Positions 50,781-59,287 of a stretch of 64,000 bases of DNA are shown in pieces. The stretch spans positions 1-64,000 of the forward strand of contig DAOUIF010000082.1 of assembly GCA_034423575.1 (NCBI GenBank), in the 5' to 3' direction. The stretch is from Bin87 sp034423575. GTDB lineage: Bacteria; Chloroflexota; Dehalococcoidia; Lucifugimonadales; UBA3495. The first letter of the stretch is position 1. Each line of letters opens with the position of its first letter. Both the position numbers and the translations under genes were made by a program. The notes under the pieces are model-generated. The model was not told the DNA's origin, did no database searches, and saw only the letters and a list, made by a program, of their open reading frames with translations.

Positions 50781-51517
50781 CAACAGCTGCGCAGTTGGAA
50801 CTGGAAAACCTCGGGGAACAGGCGTCGCGCTTGGGATTGGACCTGTCGGGCGAGCAGCTGGTCAAGTTCGCCGAGTACCAACGGCTGCTGGCCGAGGGGA
50901 ATCAACGGGCGAACCTGACCGCCGTGACCGACCCCGAAGCCATCCAGGTACGTCATTTCTTTGACTCCCTGACCGCTGTGCTCGCGTTCGACGACTGGCG
51001 CGACGGCCGGCGGGTGATTGATCTGGGAACCGGGGCTGGGTTTCCGGGAGTGCCGCTTAAGATCGCGTTTCCCGGCATTCGTGTGACGCTGGTGGAATCG
51101 GTGTCCAAGAAGACGGCGTTTCTCGGAACGCTGGTGGAGAGTCTTGGTCTTCACGATGTGGACGTGGTCACTGCACGAGTCGAGGAAGTGGCGAGGACGG
51201 AAGGTTACCGGGGGCAGTTTGACATCGCGCTGGCCCGAGGAGTGGCGGCTCTGCCGGTACTTGTGGAGTACGCTCTCCCTCTCTGCAAGGGTCACGGCAT
51301 GCTGTTGGCGTGGAAGGGGAAGGACGGTCCCAAGGAAGTACAGGCCTCAAACAACGCGTTGTCCGAGCTGGGAGGCAGGGTCGCGCGTGTGCTGTCGATG
51401 AACGACCTGTCGCCGCCGTTGCCGCCGGACCGCTGGCTCATCACCGTGGAGAAGGTGCGCAGGACGCCGGGGAAATACCCGCGCCGAGTGGGCGTGCCCG
51501 CCAAGCAGCCCCTATAG
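50777..51517 (+). CDS. rsmG: 16S rRNA (guanine-527 N7) methyltransferase
   Basis: 246 residues, starting inside the stop of the enolase-like gene (ATGA). NLTAVTDPEAIQVRHFFDSL and VIDLGTGAGFPGVPLKIAFP with the SAM-binding GxGxGxPG pattern, and VESVSKKTAFL and ARGVAALPVLVEYALPL are diagnostic of RsmG (GidB). It methylates G527 of 16S rRNA. Its stop overlaps the stop of the convergent aldehyde ferredoxin oxidoreductase gene by six bases. Confidence 0.95.
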   Translation: MTTAAQLELENLGEQASRLGLDLSGEQLVKFAEYQRLLAEGNQRANLTAVTDPEAIQVRHFFDSLTAVLAFDDWRDGRRVIDLGTGAGFPGVPLKIAFPGIRVTLVESVSKKTAFLGTLVESLGLHDVDVVTARVEEVARTEGYRGQFDIALARGVAALPVLVEYALPLCKGHGMLLAWKGKDGPKEVQASNNALSELGGRVARVLSMNDLSPPLPPDRWLITVEKVRRTPGKYPRRVGVPAKQPL

Positions 51518-53443
51518 AGCCAGGGTGGCCAGATCGACGCGGCCGTTGGCGCTCCAGCCCCGCGCGCGGTAGTAGTTGGCGATCATCGCGTCCAGCTCGT
51601 CCGTGGTGAGACCGACGCCGGCAGCCACACCGTCGGCCAGAGGTTCAGATAGCGTGCGCCGCGGGAGGGTGTCGTCGGAACGCTGCCAACCCCAGCGCTG
51701 GTTATAGCCCTTCTTGAGATCGGCGATGCGAGCAGCGGCGCGTCGGAGCTCGGCGGCGTCGAAATCGTCCCAGCCGGTGACCATGCGGTACACGGCCGCC
51801 GACTCTTCCCAGAAATCGCCGAACGCGCGGCGGAGGAACTTGCACCAGATGAGCGAGTCCAGGGCCGCCGCGAAATCCTCGCTGTCGGCGGCGATTTGTC
51901 CGCGGCGGTCGTCCACGGACAGACGGTCCACGTCTGGCGAGAAGTCGGCGTCGTAGGCCGAAGTGCGGTTGTGGCACGCCCCCCGCGGCGTTGTGGCCAG
52001 ACCCAACGCCAGGGTTTTGAGGCTGCGGGGTTCATAGCCCGGCATCTCCAGACCCTTGACCTGCATGGCCCAGGCTTCCGATCCACAACCCACACGCTGG
52101 GATGCCAGGCGGCTACCGTCAGCGAGCAGGTTACCCAAAAGGCCACCGCGATTGGCGATGTCGTCCAGCAGGTTGACCACGGCGGTCCCGTCGCCGAAGT
52201 TCAGTGCGGAGCCGACGGCACGGTTTGGATCGCCGACGTCCGGGGATGGCAGCAGGCCGCGCTCCGCCGTTTCCATGGCCCAGGCGATGACTCCACCGGC
52301 CGAAATGGTGTCCAGGCCAAGCTCGTCGCAGCGTCGCACAGCACGGATGACTGCGTCAGGATCGCCCACGCCGACCAGTGGCCCCAGGGCGAAAAGGCTT
52401 TCGTATTCCAGTCGGGCGCTGACTTCCCCGGTTTCCTTGGGTCCCGCGTTTTTCTTGCCCATGGTAACGATCTTTTCGCATCCGATGGTGCAGTTGGCAC
52501 AATGGGCCGAGCGAGTGGCGCGGGTCTGGTGCAGGGCCTCGCCGCTGACCGCCTCCGCGTCCTCGAAGGTGGACTGCCGGAAATTACGCGTGGGCAGGGT
52601 CCCCAGGCGATTGAATACGGACACGTTGGCGATGGTTCCGAGCTCGCGGTACTTGGCGGTGGCGGCGCCAAGGCTGCGTCGGCTGAGATCGCGAGCGTAG
52701 GACCGCAGGGCGTCGGGACGGGCGACGGGCGGATCCGCATTGGGATGTCCTCGCACGGCGATGGCCTTCAGGTTCTTGCTGCCCATCACCGCGCCGGGGC
52801 CGCACCGGCCGGCCTGGCGCCCGCCGTCGTTGGCGATGCTGGCGAAGCGGACGAGGTTCTCCCCGGCCGGCCCGATGCAGGCGACACGAACGGGATGGCG
52901 GCTGCCGTCATCCAACTGCCGCTTGACCACTGCCTCCGTTTCCATGGTGGAGAGGCCCGCCAGGCTTTCGGCGGTTTTGACGCGGGGGATGCCGTCGGCG
53001 TCGATATGGAGTACCGACAGGCCCGCGCAGCGACCCGTGATGACCAAGGCGTCGCCGCAAGCCCGTTTCAGTCCGACGGCAAGGTGACTGGAGGACAGCC
53101 CGTCGGCGATGAAGCCGGTCAACGGCGACCGGGTCATGACGGCAAACTTGCTGGAGGTGGTAAGGCGGGTGCCGACCAGGGGGCTGGTCACGAAAATCAA
53201 GGGGTTGTCGGGCTCCAATGCGGAGTCGAGCCGTCGCGTGCGGTCGGCGCCGGGAAGGGGTTCGCCGTCCCGGTCCACCGGAGGTCCGCCGTAACGGTGC
53301 AGCAACCATGTTCCCAGGCCGATGCCGCCGATGGTCGAACGGAGGGCCGCCTCGGGGATTGGGTCGCGTCGAAATTCCCCGGTGGTCACATCAACCACCG
53401 TGGCGTATCCACGGTAGCCGTAGAGAGTGGGCATGGCACTCAT
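51512..53443 (-). CDS. Aldehyde ferredoxin oxidoreductase family protein
   Basis: 643 residues from ATG 53443, which overlaps the stop of the MoaD-like gene (ATGA). The longer open frame upstream is rejected. The N-terminal domain contains GGIGLGTWLL and RSPLTGFIADG. The 4Fe-4S cysteines Cys315, Cys318 and Cys322 are in AHCANCTIGC, with a fourth candidate in DSLIWCKF. Family members carry a tungsten or molybdenum bis-pterin and oxidise aldehydes to acids with ferredoxin. The neighbouring MoaD-like and MobA-like genes would serve its cofactor. Confidence 0.9.
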   Translation of the reverse strand: MSAMPTLYGYRGYATVVDVTTGEFRRDPIPEAALRSTIGGIGLGTWLLHRYGGPPVDRDGEPLPGADRTRRLDSALEPDNPLIFVTSPLVGTRLTTSSKFAVMTRSPLTGFIADGLSSSHLAVGLKRACGDALVITGRCAGLSVLHIDADGIPRVKTAESLAGLSTMETEAVVKRQLDDGSRHPVRVACIGPAGENLVRFASIANDGGRQAGRCGPGAVMGSKNLKAIAVRGHPNADPPVARPDALRSYARDLSRRSLGAATAKYRELGTIANVSVFNRLGTLPTRNFRQSTFEDAEAVSGEALHQTRATRSAHCANCTIGCEKIVTMGKKNAGPKETGEVSARLEYESLFALGPLVGVGDPDAVIRAVRRCDELGLDTISAGGVIAWAMETAERGLLPSPDVGDPNRAVGSALNFGDGTAVVNLLDDIANRGGLLGNLLADGSRLASQRVGCGSEAWAMQVKGLEMPGYEPRSLKTLALGLATTPRGACHNRTSAYDADFSPDVDRLSVDDRRGQIAADSEDFAAALDSLIWCKFLRRAFGDFWEESAAVYRMVTGWDDFDAAELRRAAARIADLKKGYNQRWGWQRSDDTLPRRTLSEPLADGVAAGVGLTTDELDAMIANYYRARGWSANGRVDLATLAL

Positions 53444-53766
53444 CCGCCAGCCTGGTTGGACAGGAGGAGCAGGGAGTCGCCCGCGACCCATTCGAGTTGC
53501 TCGTCCGTATCCGGCGATAGAAAAACCAGGCCGTTCCGGTTCAACGCGTACCCGTCCGCGACGGCGATGGTCCCGTGATCGGACACGCACAGCGCGCTAT
53601 CCACCAGTTCCGGACACTGGCGCGCGAGGGCGTCCAGCAAAGTGGCAACGGCCGACAGAGACCCCACCTCGACAGAGATACTGCTGACGCCGGCGCGCAC
53701 GCGCGCCATGCCGAACAACTCGACTGTCACCACCACGGCATCGCTCGTTATGGTAGCGGGGTTCAT
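53440..53766 (-). CDS. MoaD/ThiS-family ubiquitin-like sulfur carrier
   Basis: 108 residues, ending in SNQAGG. The C-terminal GlyGly is the adenylation and thiocarboxylation site of MoaD/ThiS proteins. VTVELFGMARVRAGVSSISVEV opens the beta-grasp fold and TLLDALARQCPEL is its helix. A 10-residue N-terminal lead is extra. It is coupled on both sides by ATGA overlaps, to the MobA-like gene upstream and the oxidoreductase downstream. It likely donates sulfur for the pterin dithiolene. Confidence 0.85.
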   Translation of the reverse strand: MNPATITSDAVVVTVELFGMARVRAGVSSISVEVGSLSAVATLLDALARQCPELVDSALCVSDHGTIAVADGYALNRNGLVFLSPDTDEQLEWVAGDSLLLLSNQAGG

Positions 53767-54383
53767 TGCGCCAGTCCGATAGCTTGGGACAGGTCCTCGG
53801 GCCGGTTGATGTTGAAGAAGCTCAGCAAATCAGGGTCCAATCTTCGGATGTCGCTTTCCGGCACGTAGCGGACTTCAACGTCGTCGAAAAAACCGGAAAT
53901 CTTGAGCTGGCCGGCGCGAATGCGGCTCTCGATGGCCGGAAGGCAACGGCGGGAGTACAGCGCGTGGGTGGGTTCCGGTCGGCCGTCCACCACCGGGACC
54001 ACTGCATCGACGCCGTCGCGCAGACCCGCCATATCTGCCAGTAAGGGTGCCGACAGAAAGGGCATGTCGCAGGCGGTGACCAGGGCCCACTCGGTGGACG
54101 AGGCGTTCAGGCCAGTGTAGATGCCGCCCAGGGAACCGCAATCGGGAAACACGTCGATCGCTGTCCGGTGTCCGTCGTCCAGCGGCAGCGCGGCGGCGCG
54201 AGCTGGGTCTGCGACTACGACCACAACATGCTGGGTGGCCACAGCTTCGGATGCCCGCCGGATGACGCGGCGTATGAGCGGCTCCCCGGCAAAGGGTTCG
54301 ACGGCCTTGTCGCGTCCCAAACGCCGGCTCTGCCCACCGGCCAGGATAACGGCGGTAATGTCCGATTTGATGGCGGAATCCAT
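53763..54383 (-). CDS. mobA: Molybdenum cofactor guanylyltransferase-like NTP transferase
   Basis: 206 residues. AVILAGGQSRRLGRDKA is the nucleotidyltransferase P-loop, followed by ATQHVVVVVADP, DVFPDCGSLGGIYTGL and ALVTACDMPFLSAPLLADM, typical of MobA, and the C-terminal FFNINRPEDLSQA. MobA attaches GMP to molybdopterin. Tungsten aldehyde oxidoreductases normally use the plain pterin, so the enzyme may serve other molybdoenzymes or a variant cofactor. It is the first gene of the coupled three-gene operon. Confidence 0.88.
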   Translation of the reverse strand: MDSAIKSDITAVILAGGQSRRLGRDKAVEPFAGEPLIRRVIRRASEAVATQHVVVVVADPARAAALPLDDGHRTAIDVFPDCGSLGGIYTGLNASSTEWALVTACDMPFLSAPLLADMAGLRDGVDAVVPVVDGRPEPTHALYSRRCLPAIESRIRAGQLKISGFFDDVEVRYVPESDIRRLDPDLLSFFNINRPEDLSQAIGLAQ

Positions 54384-54466
54384 CGCTATGTGCCTATTGC
54401 GGTTCTGATCAGTTCAGCATATCACCCGCGACAGAAATCCGCACACCACGGGTTTGACCGGTGTCG

Positions 54467-55282
54467 TCAGGCTCCGCGTTCGCCGAGGAAATTTCGCATC
54501 CGTTGCACGCACCATTCGGGATAGATGACATTGACGCCGTGACCCAGTCCGGGCCAAACGTCCAGGCGACTGTCGGGGATCTCGGAGGCCATGAACTCCT
54601 GCTGCTCCATGCTGGTGGTCAGGGACTCGTCCCCGGTGAGCAGCAGAGTGGGCACCGCGATGTCCTTCAGGTGCGGTCCGAAGTCCAAGCTGTCCAGGTA
54701 GCTGTGGAGGGCCTGGCCGATCTCGGCCGGCGTCTGGTCCATCTCGGCGATGTACCAGTCTTTCAGGCCCTCAGCGGCGTGGCGCATGTCGAGGCGGAAG
54801 TTGATGGTGGCGGCGCTCCACGCCCCGATGCCTCCCTGCTCCATGGTGGCCAGCCAACTCCCGCCGGGGGTAGAGCTTTCGCGTCGGGTCAGGCGACAGG
54901 GTGAGTTGCAGAGGACCAGCGAGCGGCATCGGTCCGGATAGTCGTGGGCGAACTGCATTCCCATGATGCCGCCGAACGACTCGCCGACGTACACAACGCG
55001 TTCCACGCCGGCGTCGTCGAGAATTGCGAGCAGGTCGCCCATCAGGGTGTCCAGCGTGGGCTCGTAGCGCGCCGGGTCAATGGTCGATTGGCCCATGCCC
55101 CGCATGTCGGGGCGTATGACCCGGTATTCGCGGCTGAGCAGGGGCGGCCAGTTGTACCAGAACTTGCCGCTACGGGAGAAGCCGTGCTGCAGCACGATGC
55201 CCTCGGGGGCTACACGCCAGGGGTCGGTGAAGTCGTCCAGATAATAGTGCAGTTGTGCGTCGCCACGCTGGATGGTGGGCAC
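54467..55282 (-). CDS. Alpha/beta-hydrolase
   Basis: 271 residues from GTG 55282, seven bases after GGAGG. The open frame reaches 55498 but that part overlaps the divergent gene. QHGFSRSGKFWYNW carries the oxyanion region, RPDMRGMGQS the usual strand, and VGESFGGIMGM the nucleophile elbow (GxSxG with Ser in GESFGG). TGDESLTTS and the C-terminal LGHGVNV supply Asp and His. The substrate is unknown; 3-oxoadipate enol-lactonase-like or haloalkane-type activity is conceivable. It diverges from the PLP decarboxylase gene. Confidence 0.85.
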   Translation of the reverse strand: MPTIQRGDAQLHYYLDDFTDPWRVAPEGIVLQHGFSRSGKFWYNWPPLLSREYRVIRPDMRGMGQSTIDPARYEPTLDTLMGDLLAILDDAGVERVVYVGESFGGIMGMQFAHDYPDRCRSLVLCNSPCRLTRRESSTPGGSWLATMEQGGIGAWSAATINFRLDMRHAAEGLKDWYIAEMDQTPAEIGQALHSYLDSLDFGPHLKDIAVPTLLLTGDESLTTSMEQQEFMASEIPDSRLDVWPGLGHGVNVIYPEWCVQRMRNFLGERGA

Positions 55283-55385
55283 GGTGCGCCTCCGGGATTG
55301 CGGTTTCCGCTGATATACCATACCCTTCCGGCGGCGGCAATCCAGGGCCACCGAGTCGCCCATTCCCACCGGAGGAAAGAAGGTC

Positions 55386-56516
55386 ATGCCCAGTACGCTG
55401 GGGCCCACGCCCCTGTCCGACAGGGAGATACATGAACGCCTAAACAGGCTCCGGAGCGACCTGGTCGCTTTTGCCCAGCGCCAGATTGGATACCCCACGA
55501 ATCAGGCCTACGACTATTCGGCTCTGCTGCCGTTCCTGGAATACACCTTCAACAACGTTGGCGATCCGTTTCACGCCAGTAACTACTGGAGCAACACACA
55601 CGCGTTCGAACGGGAAGTGATCTCGCGTTTCGCCGGCCTGATGCGTATCGATACCGAGGAAGCGTGGGGGTACGTGACCTCCGGGGGAACCGAGGGGAAC
55701 ATGTACGGTCTCTACCTGGCCCGGGAGCTCTTCCCCAACGCGATGTTCTACTTCTCGGAGGAGACGCACTACAGCGTTTTGAAAAACGTTCGCGTGCTCA
55801 ACGCCCGGCACATCATGATACGCCGGCAGGATAACGGAGAGATTGACTACGACGATCTCCGCGAAATGATCCGGGTCAATCGGGATCTGCCGGTGGTGAT
55901 CATGGCTAACGTGGGCACGACCATGCGCGGCGCGGTGGACGACATCCCCCGAATTCGGGAGATCATGTCGGATCTTGCAGTTACCAACTCATACATTCAC
56001 GCGGACGCAGCGCTCAGCGGCATGATCCTGCCCTTCGTGGACGACCCGCAGCCCTATGGGTTCGACGCCGGTATTGACAGCGTCTCCGTGAGCGGCCACA
56101 AGATGATCGGCGCGCCGCTACCGTGCGGCGTGGTGCTGACTAGACGGCCGTACGTGGAGCGGGTGGGTCGCGCCATTGAGTACGTCGGGGTCGAAGACAC
56201 TACTCTGTCCGGCTCGCGAAGCGCGTTCGCTCCGCTTCTTTTGTGGCATGCCCTGGCTCGGTTGGGCGACGCGGGATTCCGCCGGCTGGTTGCCGGCGCA
56301 CTGGAGACGGCCGAGTACGCCGTGGGCCAGTTCAACGAGCGGGGAATCCCGGCGTGGCGGCATCGCAACTCGGTCACGGTGGTTTTCCCCAGGCCGGCTG
56401 CGAACGTATTCCGCAAATGGCAGATGGCCCCGGAGGGCGACATCACTCACATCATCACAATGCCGCACGTGACCCACGAGATGATAGACGAGCTCGTGGG
56501 CGATTGTGCCAACTGA
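55386..56516 (+). CDS. PLP-dependent decarboxylase (histidine decarboxylase type)
   Basis: 376 residues, the usual length of the pyridoxal histidine decarboxylase branch. YVTSGGTEGNMYGLYLAREL is the phosphate-binding loop, FSEETHYSVLKN has the ring-stacking His, IHADAALSGMI the Asp that contacts the pyridine nitrogen, and SGHKMIG the Schiff-base Lys239. Group II decarboxylases of this shape act on histidine or related amino acids. A double-ACT protein follows 13 bases later, suggesting amino-acid-linked control. No histidine transporter is adjacent. Confidence 0.83.
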   Translation: MPSTLGPTPLSDREIHERLNRLRSDLVAFAQRQIGYPTNQAYDYSALLPFLEYTFNNVGDPFHASNYWSNTHAFEREVISRFAGLMRIDTEEAWGYVTSGGTEGNMYGLYLARELFPNAMFYFSEETHYSVLKNVRVLNARHIMIRRQDNGEIDYDDLREMIRVNRDLPVVIMANVGTTMRGAVDDIPRIREIMSDLAVTNSYIHADAALSGMILPFVDDPQPYGFDAGIDSVSVSGHKMIGAPLPCGVVLTRRPYVERVGRAIEYVGVEDTTLSGSRSAFAPLLLWHALARLGDAGFRRLVAGALETAEYAVGQFNERGIPAWRHRNSVTVVFPRPAANVFRKWQMAPEGDITHIITMPHVTHEMIDELVGDCAN

Positions 56517-56529
56517 GGTGCGCTTCACG

Positions 56530-56940
56530 ATGAGTCAATCGGGTCCAATCAACCGCATCGTCATCATGGCCGAAAACGAAGTCGGGGTCATCGCCGACAT
56601 CACCCGTGCCCTCGCTGAAGAAAACATAAACGTGGAAACCATCAACGCGGAAACCGATGGGAGCCAGGGAGCGGTGGTGCTCACCGTGGACAACTACAAC
56701 CGGGCGCTGTACGTGTTGAACCGCGCCGGTTTCAAGGCGGTCGGCGACGACGCGCTGGTGATCCGCCTGCCCGACGAGCCCGGCGCCTTGGCCGGAGTGG
56801 CGGATCGCCTGCGGCAGGCCGGCGTCAACATCCAGAGCATGCACATCCTGAATCGGCAGGCCGGCCACGCCATGATCGCGCTGACCGTCGACGACCATCC
56901 GCTGGCCGTTGAGGCAATTGGGAGTGACGTTATTGTCTGA
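56530..56940 (+). CDS. Double-ACT-domain protein
   Basis: 136 residues from ATG 56530, with GAGGTG about 11 bases upstream. GTG 56518 is an alternative. Two ACT modules are evident: IVIMAENEVGVIADITRALAEENIN (about residues 9-65) and VIRLPDEPGALAGVADRLRQAGVN (about 77-136). Each has the strand-helix start that binds an amino acid at the dimer interface. There is no catalytic domain, so it should be a small-molecule sensor. It lies directly after the PLP decarboxylase and may regulate it. Confidence 0.88.
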   Translation: MSQSGPINRIVIMAENEVGVIADITRALAEENINVETINAETDGSQGAVVLTVDNYNRALYVLNRAGFKAVGDDALVIRLPDEPGALAGVADRLRQAGVNIQSMHILNRQAGHAMIALTVDDHPLAVEAIGSDVIV

Positions 56941-56984
56941 TCGTCGCGTCGCCAGGTAAGTCAACCAGCTAGGGAGGTACGACG

Positions 56985-58439
56985 ATGCCAGCGCGAACGG
57001 GAGCCCAGTACATCCAGGGCCTGCGAGACCGGGGAGCTGATATCTACATCGCTGGGCAGAAGGTCGAGGATGTTACCACGCACCCGGCGTTCGCCGGTGG
57101 GCTGCGCACCGTGGCCGGACTGCTGGACATGCAACACGATGCCTCGTTGTGGGCTGAAATGGTCTACGATTCTCCCTCCACCGGTGACCCGGTGGGCCTG
57201 TCGTTCATCATGCCGCGCACCGCGGACGATCTGGCCAGGCGGCGCAAGATGATGGCCAACTGGGCCCTGGCTTCGTGCGGAATGATGGGAAGGACCCCGG
57301 ACTTCCTGAACGTGGCGGTGATGTCCATGGCGGCGGCCGCCGACTACTGCGGGCAGAACCGACCGGAGTTCAAGCAGAACATCCTTGATTACTACGAGTA
57401 CATCCGCGAAAACGACATCGTGATGACCCACACGCTGGTCAACCTGCAGCGCAGCCGATCCGTTGGCGGGACGCCCTTCGATGACCGGACGGAGGTTGCG
57501 TTGTCGGTGGTTAAGGAGACGGACGCCGGCATCGTCGTTCGCGGAGCGAGAGTGCTAGCGACGCTGGGTCCGCTGTCGGACGAGATTGCCGTGTATCCTG
57601 CCCGGACCCGGCGGGTGCCGGCCGGCGAGGAAGGGAAATACGCCTTCGGGTTCGCCATCCCCTGCGAAACGCCGGGCCTGAAATTCCAGTGCCGCGACAC
57701 CGTGGATTTGGGTCGGTCTCACTTTGATCATCCGGCGGGTAGCCGGTTTGAAGAGATGGACGCCATCGTCTTCTTTGACGACGTGCTGGTTCCCTGGGAG
57801 CGCGTGTTCCTGTACAACGACGTGTCCCGGTGCAACCAGTGGGGCGAGCGCACGAACCGCAACGCGCACACCGGGCACCAGGTGGTCACCAAGAACGTGG
57901 TCAAGTGCGAGTTCATGCTGGGACTGGCGTCGCTGATGGTGGAAACGCTGGGGTCGGGAGATCTGCTGCACACCCAGCACCTGGTCGCCGAGTTGATCGA
58001 GAACCTTGAGATCACCAAGGCGCTGTTGGCGGCGTCCGAAGCCCAGGCGTCGACCGACGAGTGGGGCATATTCTGTCCGGACTACCGGCCGTTGCTGGTG
58101 GCGCGGAAGCAGATGATCACCATGTATCCGCGCATGGCCGAGATCCTGCACCTGCTGGGTTCCAGCAGCCTGATGGCCCTGCCGGCGGAGGCCGACCTGA
58201 ACGGCCCGCTGGCCGAGGATATCCACCGCTATCTGAACACCGATACAGCCACCGCCGAGGAGCGCATCCGCCTGTTCCGGCTGGCGTGGGACGTGTCGTG
58301 CAGCGCGTTCGGCGGACGGCAGACACTGTACGAGCGCTACTTCGGCGGGGATGCGGCACGCAACGCCGCGCTGCTCTATCAGATCTACGACCGCAGTGAT
58401 GCGCGAAATATGGTCGACGAGTTTCTGTCTTTGGAGTAG
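56985..58439 (+). CDS. hpaB: 4-hydroxyphenylacetate 3-monooxygenase-type flavin oxygenase (HpaB)
   Basis: 484 residues from ATG 56985, after AGGGAGG. The start RTGAQYIQGLRDRGADIYIAGQKV is typical of HpaB, as are NWALASCGMMGRTPDFLNV and ENDIVMTHTLVNLQRSR. FFDDVLVPWERVFLYNDV is a strong family block, and GSSSLMALPAEADL comes near the end. These enzymes hydroxylate phenols with FADH2 from a separate reductase. No reductase gene is close, so one must be supplied elsewhere. Related enzymes include 4-hydroxybutyryl-CoA dehydratase, which keeps extra Fe-S cysteines not obvious here. Confidence 0.88.
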   Translation: MPARTGAQYIQGLRDRGADIYIAGQKVEDVTTHPAFAGGLRTVAGLLDMQHDASLWAEMVYDSPSTGDPVGLSFIMPRTADDLARRRKMMANWALASCGMMGRTPDFLNVAVMSMAAAADYCGQNRPEFKQNILDYYEYIRENDIVMTHTLVNLQRSRSVGGTPFDDRTEVALSVVKETDAGIVVRGARVLATLGPLSDEIAVYPARTRRVPAGEEGKYAFGFAIPCETPGLKFQCRDTVDLGRSHFDHPAGSRFEEMDAIVFFDDVLVPWERVFLYNDVSRCNQWGERTNRNAHTGHQVVTKNVVKCEFMLGLASLMVETLGSGDLLHTQHLVAELIENLEITKALLAASEAQASTDEWGIFCPDYRPLLVARKQMITMYPRMAEILHLLGSSSLMALPAEADLNGPLAEDIHRYLNTDTATAEERIRLFRLAWDVSCSAFGGRQTLYERYFGGDAARNAALLYQIYDRSDARNMVDEFLSLE

Positions 58440-58444
58440 GTCCC

Positions 58445-59206
58445 GTGATTACCGTTGCCGAAATCAACATTGCGCCGGTCAAGTCCATGGCGCTCGTACC
58501 GCTGCGGGAGGCGAAACTGGACCTGGGAGGCATCGTCGACGACCGCCGCTTCTACTTGGTCAACAGCCAGGGGAGGCTGCTGAGCCGGCGACAGGTGGGA
58601 AAGCTGGCACAACTGGTGACATCGTGGGACGCCGATACCGGGCAATTGAAGATCACTTTCCCCGACGGAAGGACCCTCGAAGGGCTGCCGGAGCTGGACA
58701 ATCCGGTATGGACGATCATCTGGGGCAGGCGGGTCAGAGCGCGTCCCTTGATAGGTGACTGGATGCCGGCCATCAGCGAATTCTGCGGCCAGCCGGCCCT
58801 GCTGATGATGTCCGACCTGCCATGCCAGGTATTCGACGAGTTTCCGGTGTCGGTTCTTTCGCGGGCGTCAGTCGAGCACCTGTCGGGCCGGATGGGATTG
58901 ACGGATGACGAGTGCCTGGCCACCGACCGGTTCCGGCCGACGTTGCTGCTGGACGGTTGCGAGGCACACCAGGAAGATGGCTGGATGAACCGCACCATCT
59001 CCGTAGGCGACGCGGTGGTGCGCATCCTGGCGCCGGATCCGCGCTGCGCCATCGTCGATCAGGACCCGCTAACCGGCGAAACGGACACCGAGACGGTGAG
59101 ATCGATCCTGAGCTACCGGCCCAACGCGCTGGCGGCGTATTTTGGCGTGTATGGCATCGTGGAGAAACCCGGGACGGTTCGTGTCGGGGACGAAGTTACC
59201 CTGTAG
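58445..59206 (+). CDS. MOSC-domain protein with N-terminal beta-barrel
   Basis: 253 residues, GTG start five bases after hpaB. ITVAEINIAPVKSMALVPLREAKLDLGGIVDDRRFYLVN is the MOSC N-terminal (MOSC_N) signature. The MOSC core has FRPTLLLDG and the C-terminal block APDPRCAIVDQDPLTGE, where Cys is the candidate Moco ligand (PRCxxx). Members, such as YcbX and mARC, reduce N-hydroxylated compounds with Moco. Its presence with a MobA/MoaD operon 4 kb away is consistent with Moco use. It is likely co-transcribed with the HpaB-type gene. Confidence 0.88.
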   Translation: MITVAEINIAPVKSMALVPLREAKLDLGGIVDDRRFYLVNSQGRLLSRRQVGKLAQLVTSWDADTGQLKITFPDGRTLEGLPELDNPVWTIIWGRRVRARPLIGDWMPAISEFCGQPALLMMSDLPCQVFDEFPVSVLSRASVEHLSGRMGLTDDECLATDRFRPTLLLDGCEAHQEDGWMNRTISVGDAVVRILAPDPRCAIVDQDPLTGETDTETVRSILSYRPNALAAYFGVYGIVEKPGTVRVGDEVTL

Positions 59207-59221
59207 TCCGCACCGACTCGA

Positions 59222-59252
59222 AAGGCCCGTCGCCACCGGGACGACGGGCCTT
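59222..59252. terminator. Terminator between convergent MOSC and HemL-like genes
   Basis: AAGGCCCGTCG at 59222-59232 pairs with CGACGGGCCTT at 59242-59252 around a 9-base loop. It ends in TT on the plus strand and AA/TT on the minus, so it can serve both directions. Confidence 0.65.
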
Positions 59253-59287
59253 CGCGTGCAACGCCTGGGGCGGCATTAGCGGTTCGA

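Noticed and set aside
51896..53578. 560-residue open frame on the plus strand
   Set aside because: It lies antisense across the aldehyde ferredoxin oxidoreductase gene, whose motifs and ATGA coupling are convincing.
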